NCBI RefSeq assembly: GCF_902825325.1
Contig: NZ_CADEAR010000011.1
Coordinates: 124,001 to 188,000, forward strand
DNA: 64,000 nucleotides
Direction: 5' to 3'
Source of the DNA: Brucella tritici
GTDB lineage: Bacteria > Pseudomonadota > Alphaproteobacteria > Rhizobiales > Rhizobiaceae
Below, in pieces: positions 12,315 to 22,033 of the stretch. The notes beneath the pieces were generated by a model that was given only the letters and a program-made list of their open reading frames with translations, was not told the origin of the DNA and searched no databases. The translations under genes were made by a program, and so were the position numbers. Numbering within the stretch: the stretch's first letter is position 1; each line of letters starts with the position of its first letter.

Positions 12315-13106
12315 ATGACCGACGCAACTGCCCGCAAGACCGCAATCGTCACCGGATCAAATTCCGGGATCGGCCTCGGTATAGCCCATGCGCTGGCGGT
12401 GGCGGGACAAAACGTCGTGATCAACTCATTCACCGACCGTGACGAGGATCACGCGCTCGCGGCCAAGCTCAGCGAAGAACATGGTGTCAGCGTGGTCTAT
12501 ATAGCGGCCGATATGTCGAAGGCCGACCAATGCCGCGAGCTCATCGCAGAAACGGTGAAGCAGTTCGGCCACGTGGACATTCTCGTCAACAATGCCGGTA
12601 TCCAGCATGTATCTCCGGTCGAAGAGTTTCCACCTGACCAATGGGACCGCATCATCGCAATCAACCTGACATCGGCCTTTCACACCTCTGCTGCCGCGAT
12701 CCCGCATATGCGTAAGAGCGGCTGGGGCCGCATAATCAATATCGCTTCAGCGCATGGCCTCGTGGCATCGCCGTTCAAGTCGGCATATGTGGCCGCCAAG
12801 CACGGCATTGTCGGCTTCACCAAAACGCTGGCGCTGGAACTTGCAACAGCAAAGATCACCGCCAATTCCATCTGCCCCGGCTATGTGCTGACGCCGCTTG
12901 TCGAGGCGCAGATACCGGACCAGATGAAAGCCTATCACATGGATCGGGAAACCGTGATCCGCGACGTGATGCTCGACAAGCAGCCGACGAAGGAATTCGT
13001 CACTACCGCACAGATTGGCGCTGTTGCCGCCTTCCTCGCAGGCGATGCGGCAGCGCAGATCAACGGCGCTGCCATTCCTGTCGATGGCGGCTGGACGGCA
13101 GAGTAG
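12315..13106 (+). CDS. bdhA: 3-hydroxybutyrate dehydrogenase-like short-chain dehydrogenase
   Basis: 263 residues from the ATG at 12315, which follows AAGGAGG; this rejects an upstream start at 12270. The Rossmann glycine motif TGSNSGIGLG, NNAG, the catalytic Ser of IASAHG, and YVAAK (Tyr and Lys) are all present. SAHGLVASPFKSAYVAAKHG and SICPGYVLTPLVEAQIP match D-3-hydroxybutyrate dehydrogenases, which oxidise 3-hydroxybutyrate to acetoacetate. The enzyme would link to the thiolase at 4572 and the acetyl-CoA synthetase at 46393, though the genes are not clustered. Other SDR substrates cannot be excluded. Confidence 0.82.
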   Translation: MTDATARKTAIVTGSNSGIGLGIAHALAVAGQNVVINSFTDRDEDHALAAKLSEEHGVSVVYIAADMSKADQCRELIAETVKQFGHVDILVNNAGIQHVSPVEEFPPDQWDRIIAINLTSAFHTSAAAIPHMRKSGWGRIINIASAHGLVASPFKSAYVAAKHGIVGFTKTLALELATAKITANSICPGYVLTPLVEAQIPDQMKAYHMDRETVIRDVMLDKQPTKEFVTTAQIGAVAAFLAGDAAAQINGAAIPVDGGWTAE

Positions 13107-13144
13107 CGCATCCCGAAAAGTGGGAACCGGTTTTCGGGATGCGC
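13106..13144. repeat. Perfect palindromic repeat, family A
   Basis: GCGCATCCCGAAAA (13106-13119) and TTTTCGGGATGCGC (13131-13144) are exact complements around GTGGGAACCGG. It sits between two convergent genes and could stop transcripts. Related copies occur at 31988, 37385, 50099 and 57144. Confidence 0.8.
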
Positions 13145-13157
13145 GTCATAAGAAAGT

Positions 13158-14351
13158 TCAGTGCTTATGGTCGGCGTAACGCGCCAGACTTGAGAAAGCC
13201 AACACGACCAGCAGCAAGACCGGAAGCGCCAGAAACACCACGCCAAAGCCGCTATGCTTGGCAACGAAACCGATCAGCGACGGTGCCACCAACATGCCGG
13301 AATAGCCAAGCGTCGTCGCGATGGACAGGCCGACACTCGGATTGACGCCCGGCATGTTGCCAGCCATCGAGAAGGCTATCGGCACCATGTTGGAAATGCC
13401 GATCCCGCAGATCGCGAAGCCGATAATCGCGGTGGTTGAGCTGTTTCCGAAACCGACGATCAGCATGCCGATGATGGCAATGACCGTGCAGGCGCGCAGG
13501 GTTTTAACCGCACCGAACCGGTCGCGAACCAGATCGCCTGCAAAACGCATGATCGCCATAGAACCCGAAAATGCTGCAAAGCCGAAGCCAGCCACCGTAA
13601 CGGAAGCGCCCAGATCCTGGCGCATATGATAGGCGCCCCAATCGAGAATCGCTCCTTCCGGCACCATGGAGAACAGCGCCATGACGCCGACAAGCCAGGG
13701 CAGAGGACTGCGTGGCAAGGTAAGCTTCTGCTTTTCGCCGCTTGGATGATGATGCTCCGTGTCCGGGATGATCGAGGGCCAGGCGATGGCGATCAGGATA
13801 GCGGCGACAATCGTCGTGACCAGCGCATGAACAGTCGATCCGAATTGCGCGATGAGAAAGCCACCCGTGGCAGCGCCGATCAGGCCGCCAAGGCTCCAGA
13901 AAGCATGGCAGGATGACATGATCGCCCGGCGCATCTTTTTCTCGACAGCGACCGCATTGGCATTCATGGAGACATCCATCGCAGCCATGGTTCCGCCGAA
14001 ATAGAACATCACGATCACAGCCGTGATCACATTCGGCACCAGTGCGATGACCAATAGGGCCGGAATAAAGGCAAGCGCAAAAATGCGCACCACCATGCCC
14101 GAACCGCGATGCGCCGAAAGAGCGCCTGCGACCGGCATCATAGCCAGGGAACCAAGGCCGAAGACGAGGATCATCAGTCCCATTCCGGCACTATCAAGCC
14201 CGAGACGCTCCGCAAATTCCGGGATCTTTGGAGCCCAACCGCCGAAAATATAGCCGTTCATCAGAAACAGGAGCGCAACCGCAATCCGCTCTTTGGTTAT
14301 AATCGGCGCACGCGCAGGCGCCGCATCTTCGCGTCCGGAAACCTGTTCCAT
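13158..14351 (-). CDS. MFS transporter (YbjJ/FucP-like)
   Basis: 397 residues with about 12 membrane spans. The N-terminal half has NGYIFGGWAPKIPEF and the loop GALSAHRGSG where MFS motif A is expected; the second half has LVRDRFGAVKTLR at the same place. This matches the YbjJ-like branch that groups near fucose/sugar permeases. It lies seven bases after the DeoR-type gene and is surely in one operon with it. DeoR regulators usually answer to sugar phosphates, so uptake of a sugar or polyol is likely, but the substrate is unknown. GAGGGA precedes the ATG. Confidence 0.83.
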   Translation of the reverse strand: MEQVSGREDAAPARAPIITKERIAVALLFLMNGYIFGGWAPKIPEFAERLGLDSAGMGLMILVFGLGSLAMMPVAGALSAHRGSGMVVRIFALAFIPALLVIALVPNVITAVIVMFYFGGTMAAMDVSMNANAVAVEKKMRRAIMSSCHAFWSLGGLIGAATGGFLIAQFGSTVHALVTTIVAAILIAIAWPSIIPDTEHHHPSGEKQKLTLPRSPLPWLVGVMALFSMVPEGAILDWGAYHMRQDLGASVTVAGFGFAAFSGSMAIMRFAGDLVRDRFGAVKTLRACTVIAIIGMLIVGFGNSSTTAIIGFAICGIGISNMVPIAFSMAGNMPGVNPSVGLSIATTLGYSGMLVAPSLIGFVAKHSGFGVVFLALPVLLLVVLAFSSLARYADHKH

Positions 14352-14358
14352 CTATCCC

Positions 14359-15141
14359 TCAGTTGCGGTCCGCTGCCGCACGTAAAATCTTCATACCTGA
14401 AGCCGCATAGGGCGCAAGCGCTGCTTCATCCGCATCATATTCGACAGCCATGACACCGACATCGTCCAAGGAAACGACGTCATGGGCGGCAACCGTACCA
14501 AGCTTGTCACTGGTGATGGCAAGCGCCACTATCCGGCTGCGCCCGGCAATCACCCGTTTGAATTCCGCATCGTCCAGATGCAGTGCCGTCACGCCGATTT
14601 CGGCAGCAATACCGCATGCACCCAAAACGCAAAGGTCGGGGCGCAGCAATTCGGCATCGCGCAAGGCACGCGCCCCGACGGCAGCACTCACCCGCCGGTC
14701 GATAGGTCCGCCGATCATGATCAGCTCGATCTCCGGTGAGCCCATGAGAATGGCAGCGATGGACGGTGTATTGGTGACCACGGTGATGGCTTCACGGCGT
14801 TCGACCAAAAGCCGCGCCAGCGCCGTGTTCACCGAAGAAGCATCCAGAAACACCGTCATGCCTGGCTCGACCAGTCCCGCCAGAACTGCTGCCAGTGCGG
14901 CCTTCGCCTGTGGTCGCTCGGAATCCCGTTCAGCAAGCGGGGGAGGCTCAGGCACGGCACGCAACGCACCGCCATAGACACGTCTGCAAAGCCCCGCCGC
15001 CGCCAACTCGCGCAGATCGCGCCGGATCGTATCCTCGGACACACCGAAGCTTTCCGCCAGTTCAGCCGCCAGCACACGGCCTGACTGTTGTAGCAGTTCC
15101 TGAATGCGCGCCTGTCTTTCGTGGAGCAGAAGTTCTGTCAC
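14359..15141 (-). CDS. DeoR-family transcriptional regulator
   Basis: About 260 residues from a GTG at 15141. The N-terminal helix-turn-helix reads RVLAAELAESFGVSEDTIRRDLREL, split here as LAESFGVSEDTIRRDL for the core. The sugar-phosphate sensor half follows (VEPGMTVFLDASSVNTALA, VVTNTP, IGGPIDRR, GACGI). Longer frames begin at 15168 or 15225, but these would put the coding sequence over three phased CATGCA sites, and only the GTG has AGAGGG at a good distance and gives the usual DeoR start. It heads an operon with the MFS gene, which it probably controls along with itself. Confidence 0.85.
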   Translation of the reverse strand: MTELLLHERQARIQELLQQSGRVLAAELAESFGVSEDTIRRDLRELAAAGLCRRVYGGALRAVPEPPPLAERDSERPQAKAALAAVLAGLVEPGMTVFLDASSVNTALARLLVERREAITVVTNTPSIAAILMGSPEIELIMIGGPIDRRVSAAVGARALRDAELLRPDLCVLGACGIAAEIGVTALHLDDAEFKRVIAGRSRIVALAITSDKLGTVAAHDVVSLDDVGVMAVEYDADEAALAPYAASGMKILRAAADRN

Positions 15142-15155
15142 CGTCACCCTCTCAC

Positions 15156-15191
15156 CATGCACAATCATGCATAAATCGGTACAAACATGCA
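15156..15191. promoter_or_regulatory. Three phased CATGCA sites upstream of the DeoR gene
   Basis: CATGCA occurs at 15156, 15166 and 15186, spaced 10 and 20 bases, so all lie on one face of the helix. Two are preceded by ACAAT or ACAAA. This is the pattern of a DeoR-type operator and sits directly upstream of the chosen start. Confidence 0.6.
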
Positions 15192-15317
15192 TAGCAGATT
15201 TTGGAAGCCCTGCAAGCGCAAACAAAAGCCGTGCCTTTTGACAGGCACTGCATTAATGTTTCTGATGCTTTTAACGACTGCGAAAGCGACAGTTATGGTC
15301 TGATGGGCCGCTACGCT

Positions 15318-15416
15318 TCCCCCTCATCCTGAGCCTGTCGAAGGACGAGGGCAGGCGTTGTGTATTTCCCTCGCCCTTCGAGACGCCGTTTCAACGGCTC
15401 CTCAGGATGAGGGAAA
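15318..15416. repeat. Paired dispersed repeat, family C
   Basis: CCCTCATCCTGAG near 15320 and its reverse complement CTCAGGATGAGGG near 15401 face each other, with related GAAGGACGAGGG and CCCTCGCCCTTCGAG inside. The same repeat family occurs at 53503 and 53637. It fills much of the gap between the DeoR promoter and the end of the pyruvate carboxylase gene. Confidence 0.65.
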
Positions 15417-15469
15417 AGGAGACCTGGAACGCGATCAGAAGATTGATCCGCCTCGGCTGAAGCCCATAA

Positions 15470-18400
15470 CTATTCGGAATAGACGACAAGCAAATCCTTC
15501 GCATCGATCTGTTCGCCGGGGCGCACCAGCACTTCCGCGATCTTGCCATCGCGCTCGGCATGAATAGCAGTTTCCATCTTCATCGCCTCGATAGAAAGCA
15601 GCACGTCGCCCTGCGTAACCGTCTGGCCAGTCGCAACAGCAACCGTGGAGACGACACCCGGCATCGGCGCGCCGACCTGTTTGTCGTTTCCGGCTTCCAC
15701 CTTGCGGCGGACACCGCCGGAAGCGCCTTTGGCACGGTTCGGCACCTTGATGCGGCGTGGCTGGCCATTCAGCTCGAAGAACACCGTCACCATGCCCTTC
15801 TCGTCGGTCTCGCTCATCGCCTGATTAACGATCACCAGCGTCTTGCCGCGTTCCAGATCGACGAAGACTTCTTCTTCCGGCTTCAGGCCATAGAAATAGA
15901 CCGGTGTCGGCAGAACGCTTGTTGGACCATAGGTTTCCTGCGCGGAAGCATAATCGGTGAACACCTTCGGATACATCAGCGCCGACGCGAATTCCTGATC
16001 GGAAATCTTGCGATCGACCGTTTCCTCGAAGCCTTCACGCTCGGCATTCAGATCGGCAGGTTCCAGCAGGGCGCCGGGACGCACGGTGAACGGCTCTTCG
16101 CCCTTCAGAATTTTCTTCTGCAACGCCTTCGGCCATCCCGATGGCGGCTGACCGAGATCACCACGCATCATCGACACCACGGAATCCGGGAAAGCAATGT
16201 CCTTTGCCGGATTTTCGACGTCGGCAACCGTGAGGTCCTGACTGACCATCATGAGCGCCATGTCGCCCACGACCTTGGAGGATGGCGTGACCTTGACGAT
16301 GTCGCCGAACATGCGGTTCACATCGGCATAGGCTTGCGCCACCTCGTGCCAGCGGGTTTCAAGTCCCAGAGAGCGGGCCTGCTCCTTCAAGTTGGTGAAC
16401 TGGCCGCCCGGCATTTCATGCAAGTAAACTTCCGAAGCAGGTCCCTTGAGGTCGCTTTCGAAGGCCGCATACTGGTTGCGCACGGCCTCCCAATAGAAGG
16501 AGATGCGGCGGATCGAATCCGGGTCGAGACCCGGATCACGTTCGGCCCCGTGCAGCGCCTCCACGATGGAGCCGAGGCAAGGCTGCGATGTGTTGCCGGA
16601 CAGTGCATCCATCGCCGCATCGACCACATCCACGCCCGCATCAATCGCGGCAAGCACGGTCGCGGCCGAAATGCCCGACGTATCATGCGTATGGAAATGG
16701 ATCGGCAGATCGGTTTCCTCGCGCAGCGCCTTGAACAGGGCGCGGGCTGCGGCAGGCTTCAAAAGCCCCGCCATATCCTTCACCGCAATGATATGCGCGC
16801 CGGCTTTTTCAACTTCCTTCGCCAGATCAACGTAATATTTGAGATCATATTTGGCGCGTTCCGGATTGAGGATATCGCCCGTGTAGCAGATAGCCGCTTC
16901 GCAGAGCTTGTTTTCCTCCAGCACCGCGTCCATCGACACGCGCATGTTCTCGACCCAGTTGAGACTATCGAAAACGCGGAACAGATCAATGCCGCCCCGT
17001 GCCGCCTCGCGCACGAAATATTTTACGACATTGTCGGGATAGGATTTATAACCGACGCCGTTTGCACCGCGCAAAAGCATCTGCAGAAGAAGGTTTGGCG
17101 CAGCTTCACGCACCAGTGCCAGACGCTCCCACGGATCTTCGGTGAGGAAGCGCATCGAAACGTCGAAGGTCGCACCGCCCCAGCATTCCAGCGAGAACAG
17201 GTTGGGCAGTGCCTGCGCATAGGAATTGGCAATGCGGGCAATGTCGTAAGTGCGCATACGCGTCGCCAGAAGCGACTGATGGCCGTCTCGCATGGTCGTA
17301 TCGGTAATCAGCGCACGCTTTTCGTTGCGCACCCATTCCGCGAACTTCTTCGGCCCAAGCTGATCCAGACGCTGCTTGGTGCCATCAACAACTGGCTTAT
17401 CGCCGAACCACGGCACACGGGGCTTGGCCGCATCCTTAGCCGGCTTTGCACGCCCCTTGGTTTCGGGATGGCCATTGACCGTCACGTCGGCAATATAGGT
17501 CAGAAGCTTGGTAGCACGATCCTGCCGCTTGACCTGCTCAAACAGTTCCGGTGTCGTGTCGATGAAGCGCGTCGTATAGTCGTTGGCCTGAAACTTCGGA
17601 TGATTGATAATCGCTTCGAGGAAGGTGAGGTTCGTCGCAACACCACGGATACGGAACTCGCGCAGGGCGCGATCCATACGGCGGATGGCCTCCAGAGGAG
17701 TTGCGCCTGAAGCGGTCACCTTGACAAGCAGTGGATCGTAATAGCGGGTGATGAACGCACCCGAATAGGCCGTACCGCCGTCCAGACGGATGCCGAAGCC
17801 CGATGCCGAGCGATAGGCCTGAATGCGTCCGTAATCAGGAATGAAGTTCTGTTCCGGGTCTTCCGTCGTGATACGGCACTGAAGCGCATGGCCGTTAAGG
17901 CGAATATCTTCCTGAAGCGGCACACCTGATTCCGGTGTGCCGATTGCAAAACCTTCCAGAATATGGATCTGCGCCTTAACGATATCGATGCCAGTCACCT
18001 GCTCGGTGACGGTATGCTCAACCTGAATGCGCGGATTGACCTCAATGAAATAGAACTTGCCGCTATCGACATCCATCAGGAACTCGACAGTACCCGCGCC
18101 GATATAATCGGTGGCATGGGCGATCTTTAAACCATAGCCAGCCAGCTCCTGACGCTGCCCGTCGTTGAGATAAGGCGCCGGCGCCCGTTCCACGACCTTC
18201 TGGTTGCGGCGCTGGATCGAGCAGTCACGCTCGAAAAGATGAACCGCATTGCCATGCGTATCACCCAATATCTGCACTTCGACATGGCGCGCGCGTTCAA
18301 TGAGCTTTTCGAGATAAACTTCATCCTTGCCGAATGCAGCCTTGGCCTCGCGCTTGGCTTCCGTCACTTCGCGGGCAAGATCGGCTTCCGCGCGGATGGC

Positions 18401-18946
18401 GCGCATACCGCGACCGCCACCGCCCCAGCTCGCCTTCAGCATCAGCGGATAGCCGATTTCTGCCGCAAGCTTCTTTACTTCCTCCATATCGTCAGGAAGC
18501 GGGTCAGTGGCCGGAACCACCGGTACGCCGATTTCAATGGCAAGATTGCGTGCCGCAACCTTGTTGCCAAGGCGGCGCATGGTCTCCGGCTTCGGGCCGA
18601 TGAAAATAATGCCGTTTTCTGCACAGGCCTCGGCAAATTCCGGGCTCTCCGACAAAAGGCCGTAGCCGGGATGGATCGCATCGGCACCTGAAAGCTTGGC
18701 GACGCGGATAATCTCATCAATGGAAAGATAGCTTTCAATCGGACCGAGATCGCGATCCAGATGTGGGCCGCGACCAACCTGATAGCTTTCATCGGCTTTG
18801 AAGCGATGCAGGGAAAGTTTGTCTTCCTCAGCCCATATGGCCACCGTTTTGAGCCCTAGCTCATTGGCGGCGCGGAATACGCGAATTGCGATTTCAGATC
18901 GGTTGGCGACCAGAATTTTCCGGATAGGCTTTTGGGCGAAAGACAA
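15470..18946 (-). CDS. pyc: Pyruvate carboxylase
   Basis: 1158 residues from a TTG at 18946, preceded by AGGGAGA; a frame open to 18982 lacks a better start. It makes oxaloacetate from pyruvate, bicarbonate and ATP. The domains run in order: biotin carboxylase with ATP-grasp (KASWGGGGRGM, EVQILGD, EVNPRIQVEHTVTE), the carboxyltransferase barrel starting DTTMRDGHQSLLATR with metal ligands in HFHTHDTSG, the tetramerisation region, and a C-terminal biotinyl domain with the biotin Lys in EAMKMET. All subunits are in one chain, as in the alpha4 type. It stands alone and supplies carbon for growth on lactate, pyruvate or amino acids. Confidence 0.97.
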   Translation of the reverse strand: MSFAQKPIRKILVANRSEIAIRVFRAANELGLKTVAIWAEEDKLSLHRFKADESYQVGRGPHLDRDLGPIESYLSIDEIIRVAKLSGADAIHPGYGLLSESPEFAEACAENGIIFIGPKPETMRRLGNKVAARNLAIEIGVPVVPATDPLPDDMEEVKKLAAEIGYPLMLKASWGGGGRGMRAIRAEADLAREVTEAKREAKAAFGKDEVYLEKLIERARHVEVQILGDTHGNAVHLFERDCSIQRRNQKVVERAPAPYLNDGQRQELAGYGLKIAHATDYIGAGTVEFLMDVDSGKFYFIEVNPRIQVEHTVTEQVTGIDIVKAQIHILEGFAIGTPESGVPLQEDIRLNGHALQCRITTEDPEQNFIPDYGRIQAYRSASGFGIRLDGGTAYSGAFITRYYDPLLVKVTASGATPLEAIRRMDRALREFRIRGVATNLTFLEAIINHPKFQANDYTTRFIDTTPELFEQVKRQDRATKLLTYIADVTVNGHPETKGRAKPAKDAAKPRVPWFGDKPVVDGTKQRLDQLGPKKFAEWVRNEKRALITDTTMRDGHQSLLATRMRTYDIARIANSYAQALPNLFSLECWGGATFDVSMRFLTEDPWERLALVREAAPNLLLQMLLRGANGVGYKSYPDNVVKYFVREAARGGIDLFRVFDSLNWVENMRVSMDAVLEENKLCEAAICYTGDILNPERAKYDLKYYVDLAKEVEKAGAHIIAVKDMAGLLKPAAARALFKALREETDLPIHFHTHDTSGISAATVLAAIDAGVDVVDAAMDALSGNTSQPCLGSIVEALHGAERDPGLDPDSIRRISFYWEAVRNQYAAFESDLKGPASEVYLHEMPGGQFTNLKEQARSLGLETRWHEVAQAYADVNRMFGDIVKVTPSSKVVGDMALMMVSQDLTVADVENPAKDIAFPDSVVSMMRGDLGQPPSGWPKALQKKILKGEEPFTVRPGALLEPADLNAEREGFEETVDRKISDQEFASALMYPKVFTDYASAQETYGPTSVLPTPVYFYGLKPEEEVFVDLERGKTLVIVNQAMSETDEKGMVTVFFELNGQPRRIKVPNRAKGASGGVRRKVEAGNDKQVGAPMPGVVSTVAVATGQTVTQGDVLLSIEAMKMETAIHAERDGKIAEVLVRPGEQIDAKDLLVVYSE

Positions 18947-19044
18947 GGCAGATCTCCCTAACTGCAATGACAAAGGCGCCATTGCTTAACCTGCAATAGA
19001 CACAAGCGCAAACAAACTGTGCAACCGGGAGATAAAAACAAAAT

Positions 19045-19063
19045 GCCCGACTAAACGCCGGGC
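19045..19063 (-). terminator. Terminator downstream of livJ copy 2
   Basis: GCCCG (19045-19049) and CGGGC (19059-19063) form a short stem; on the minus strand ATTTTGTTTTT follows. It lies 150 bases past the stop of the binding-protein gene, after a family B repeat. Confidence 0.55.
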
Positions 19064-19163
19064 AGATTGATGAATTTTGTAGCAGTTTATGCTAATATAT
19101 CAGGCACAAGAGCGGTTCCTATTATGAAGCAATCATCAGACCCGCTCTAAGCATCTGTGTTCT

Positions 19164-19210
19164 CGCATTATCCAACGCAAAACCGCTTCGCGCTTTTGCT
19201 GGAAATTCTC
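19164..19210. repeat. Dispersed repeat, family B, copy 1
   Basis: Shares CGCATTATCC, GCAAAACCGCTTCGC and CTTTTGCTGGAAAT with 55454-55500. The copy begins directly after the stop of the binding-protein gene. Confidence 0.65.
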
Positions 19211-19212
19211 CG

Positions 19213-20328
19213 TTACTTCTGGAAGTAATTATACTTGCCGTCTTCACCCTTGCGCCATTCGAACATGACGTAAGGCGAAAGGCTTGGATCGCCCTTGGCA
19301 TCGAAGGAGATGTCGCCAAGCACTGTCTTGAACGGACCCTTTTCCTTCATCGCAGTCGCAACTTCCTGCGGGTCGTTGCTTCCGGCAGCATTGGCGGCGT
19401 TGACCAGCGACTGCACACCGGCATAGGCATAGAAAGTATAGGCTTCAGGCTCAAAGCCCTTGTCGCGGAAAGCCTTGATGAGTTCCGCATTCGACTTGTC
19501 GTCGCGCGGATCGGGACCGAAGGTGTTCATGACGCCACCCACAGCATCGCCGGCGATCGAGGCGAGTTCGTTGGACACGATACCATCGCCGGAAATGAAC
19601 TGTGCCTTGAGGCCCTGATCATCCATCTGACGGATGAGCAGACCCGCTTCCGGATGCATGCCGCCCCAGTAAACAGCGGTGATGCCAGCAGCCTTCATCT
19701 TGGAGATGAGTGCGGAGAAATCCTTGTCGCCCTGGTTCACACCTTCGTAGAGCGTTTCCTTCATGCCATTGTCGTTGAGCGACTTCTTGGTTTCGTCGGC
19801 AAGGCCCTGACCGTAAGGGGTCTTGTCGTGAAGGATGGCGACCTTACCGTCCTTGTAATTGTCGGCCATATATTTGCCGGCAACGATGCCCTGCTGGTCA
19901 TCGCGACGGCAGGTGCGGAAGGTGTTCCACAGTTCGCGCTCGGTGAAGGTCGGGTTCGTGGTGCCCGGAGCGATCATCAGCACGCCGTTTTCAGCGTAGA
20001 TGTCGGAAGTCGGAATGCTGACGCCGGAATTGAAGTGACCAATGACGAACTGAACGCCGTCGCCTACGAACTTGTTCGCAACAGAAATGCCCTGCTTCGG
20101 ATCGGCAGCGTCATCGCCATAGACGATGGTGATCTGCTCGCCATTCATGCCACCCTTGGCATTGGCTTCTGCGACTGCCGCTTCGACACCGCGCTTGATC
20201 TGCTCGCCGAAAGCCGCCTGGCTGCCGGTCAGAGGTGCGCCAACGCCGAGCTGGATGTCAGCGAAGGATACGCCGCCCATCGCAACCAGTGCCGAAAGGC
20301 AGACGCCGCAGAATAAGGATTTCTTCAT
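19213..20328 (-). CDS. Branched-chain amino acid-type periplasmic binding protein (paralogue 2)
   Basis: 371 residues from the ATG at 20328, preceded by GGGAGC. The first 23 residues are a Sec signal ([19 protein letters not shown] to SFA). The mature part begins [18 protein letters not shown], the Leu/Ile/Val-binding fold of type 1 periplasmic proteins, and includes [12 protein letters not shown] and [11 protein letters not shown]. It is the same length as, and strikingly similar to, the protein encoded at 20766-21881. The two are tandem duplicates downstream of the liv permease genes and probably deliver related substrates to one LivHMGF transporter. Confidence 0.92.
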   Translation of the reverse strand: MKKSLFCGVCLSALVAMGGVSFADIQLGVGAPLTGSQAAFGEQIKRGVEAAVAEANAKGGMNGEQITIVYGDDAADPKQGISVANKFVGDGVQFVIGHFNSGVSIPTSDIYAENGVLMIAPGTTNPTFTERELWNTFRTCRRDDQQGIVAGKYMADNYKDGKVAILHDKTPYGQGLADETKKSLNDNGMKETLYEGVNQGDKDFSALISKMKAAGITAVYWGGMHPEAGLLIRQMDDQGLKAQFISGDGIVSNELASIAGDAVGGVMNTFGPDPRDDKSNAELIKAFRDKGFEPEAYTFYAYAGVQSLVNAANAAGSNDPQEVATAMKEKGPFKTVLGDISFDAKGDPSLSPYVMFEWRKGEDGKYNYFQK

Positions 20329-20710
20329 TTCAGTTGCTCCCACTAAACGCAGCCCGAAAGCCTGAAAAGGTTTCGGGATACGCATCAAAACACTCATTCA
20401 GAGCGGCAATCCGACCGGATCAGATCGCCGCAAATTTTGTAGGTTCAACAGCGACGGCAGAGCCATCACGCGCAAACCCTAATCTTCGAATGGGAGATTG
20501 CGTCAGCCCCATGAACGCAATTCGGGCTTGAAACCGCCCGCGTTGAAACTGGTCCTCCCACCAGAACACGACACTAAGCATAGAGAATCGCTCTACGTCT
20601 AATCATCAAGATAGATACAATCACGCCCGATGGGGAAGTAAAGTAATGATTTCGTCTATATCCTGCTTTTTCCGCATGACTTCATGCGGAACAGAAGCGT
20701 GAAAACGAAA
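20329..20710. other. Gap between the two binding-protein genes
   Basis: About 0.38 kb upstream of the second binding-protein gene; with the terminator at 20711 this makes a separate promoter likely. CCGCATGA-CTTCATGCGG near 20672-20691 forms a small dyad. I see no gene here. Confidence 0.5.
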
Positions 20711-20733
20711 ATGCCCGGCGCAAAGCCGGGCAT
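20711..20733 (-). terminator. Terminator of the first binding-protein gene
   Basis: ATGCCCGGC (20711-20719), loop GCAAA and GCCGGGCAT (20725-20733) form a perfect 9-base stem; TTTCGTTTTC follows on the minus strand. It lies 33 bases past the stop. Confidence 0.85.
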
Positions 20734-20765
20734 CTCAACTCATCGGGAAAGAATATAAGGAAAAC

Positions 20766-21881
20766 TTACTGCTGAATGTAAGTATATTTCCCGTCAGCAC
20801 CCTTTTCCCACTTGTACATGACGTAGCCCGGCAGCTTCGGATCGCCCTTATCGTCATAGGACAGGTCGCCAAGCACAGTCTTGAACGGACCCTTTTCCTT
20901 GAGCGCCTTGGCGATTTCCTGCGGATCGTTGCTGCCGGCAGCCTTTGCGGCCTGCGCCAGCGACTGAACAGCCGCATAGGAATAGAGCGTGTAGGCTTCC
21001 GGTTCGAAACCGGCGTCGCGGAACTTCTTCACCAGATCGGCATTGTTCGGATTGTTGCGCGGATCGGGACCGAAGGTGTTCAGCGTACCTTCGACAGCGG
21101 GACCTGCGATCGAGGCCAGTTCGTTCGACACGATGCCGTCACCAGAGATGAACTGGGCCTTCACGCCCTGGTCAGCCATCTGACGGATGATGAGACCGGC
21201 TTCCGGATGCAGGCCACCCCAGTAAACCACCGTCACGCCAGCCTGCTTGAGCTTGGCGATCAGAGCGGAGAAGTCCTTTTCACCAACGTTCACGCCTTCA
21301 TAAAGGGCTTCCTTGGTGCCAAGTTCATTGAGCTTCTTCTTGGTTTCGTCGGCAAGGCCCTGACCGTAAGGGGTCTTGTCGTGAATGACGGCGATCTTCG
21401 CATCCTTGAAATGGTCGAAGATGTACTGGCCGGCCACGATGCCCTGCTGGTCGTCACGGCCGCATGTGCGGAACGTGTTCCAGAGCTGGCGCTCGGTATA
21501 GACCGGGTTGGTCGCGGCGGGCGAGATTTCGAGAATGCCGTTTTCGGCATAGACTTCCGAAGCCGGAATCGAAACGCCCGAGTTGAAGTGACCGATGACA
21601 TATTTCACGCCGTCGGCTGCGAATTTGTTGGCAACGGAAATGCCCTGCTTCGGATCCGAAACGTCATCGCCGAGCGAGATCGAGATTTTCTCGCCATTGA
21701 TGCCACCCGCATCGTTGACTTCCTTGATTGCGGCTTCCGCGCCCTTCTGGATCTGCGCGCCATAAACGGCGTTCGGACCGGTCAGAGGTGCACCGATACC
21801 CAGAACAACGTCAGCCCAAGCCGAGCCCCCGAAAGCCATAACTGCTGCAAGAGCAACGCCTGCGAAAAGCGATTTCTTCAT
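20766..21881 (-). CDS. livJ: Branched-chain amino acid-type periplasmic binding protein (paralogue 1)
   Basis: 371 residues from the ATG at 21881, with GGGAG upstream. A Sec signal ([19 protein letters not shown] to AWA) is followed by [18 protein letters not shown] and a full type 1 periplasmic binding fold. Many blocks are identical to the tandem paralogue at 19213, such as [28 protein letters not shown] and [18 protein letters not shown]. The gene lies just past the terminator of the permease operon and has its own terminator, so the binding protein can be made in excess over the membrane parts, as is usual for such systems. Confidence 0.93.
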   Translation of the reverse strand: MKKSLFAGVALAAVMAFGGSAWADVVLGIGAPLTGPNAVYGAQIQKGAEAAIKEVNDAGGINGEKISISLGDDVSDPKQGISVANKFAADGVKYVIGHFNSGVSIPASEVYAENGILEISPAATNPVYTERQLWNTFRTCGRDDQQGIVAGQYIFDHFKDAKIAVIHDKTPYGQGLADETKKKLNELGTKEALYEGVNVGEKDFSALIAKLKQAGVTVVYWGGLHPEAGLIIRQMADQGVKAQFISGDGIVSNELASIAGPAVEGTLNTFGPDPRNNPNNADLVKKFRDAGFEPEAYTLYSYAAVQSLAQAAKAAGSNDPQEIAKALKEKGPFKTVLGDLSYDDKGDPKLPGYVMYKWEKGADGKYTYIQQ

Positions 21882-22000
21882 TGTTGGAACTCCCATCATT
21901 GTATTTACCCCGAAACGATGTTTTGCATCGCCTTATTTTCTTGCTGATTACTCAGCAATATCTACGCTGAATCTTATTACTGTCAACGTGATCTTACAAA

Positions 22001-22029
22001 AAAGCTTCGCCGCATGACGGCGAAGCTTT
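22001..22029 (-). terminator. Terminator of the liv permease operon
   Basis: AAAGCTTCGCCG (22001-22012) pairs perfectly with CGGCGAAGCTTT (22018-22029); the minus strand continues with a T-run (the A-run at 21997-22003). It separates livHMGF and the small membrane gene from the livJ gene. Confidence 0.9.
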
Positions 22030-22033
22030 AAAA

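Noticed and set aside
15318..15416. CRISPR-like repeats
   Set aside because: Only two facing copies of a family C repeat, with no regular spacers and no cas genes.
15560..17710. 716-codon plus-strand frame
   Set aside because: Antisense to pyruvate carboxylase; no start signal or domain.
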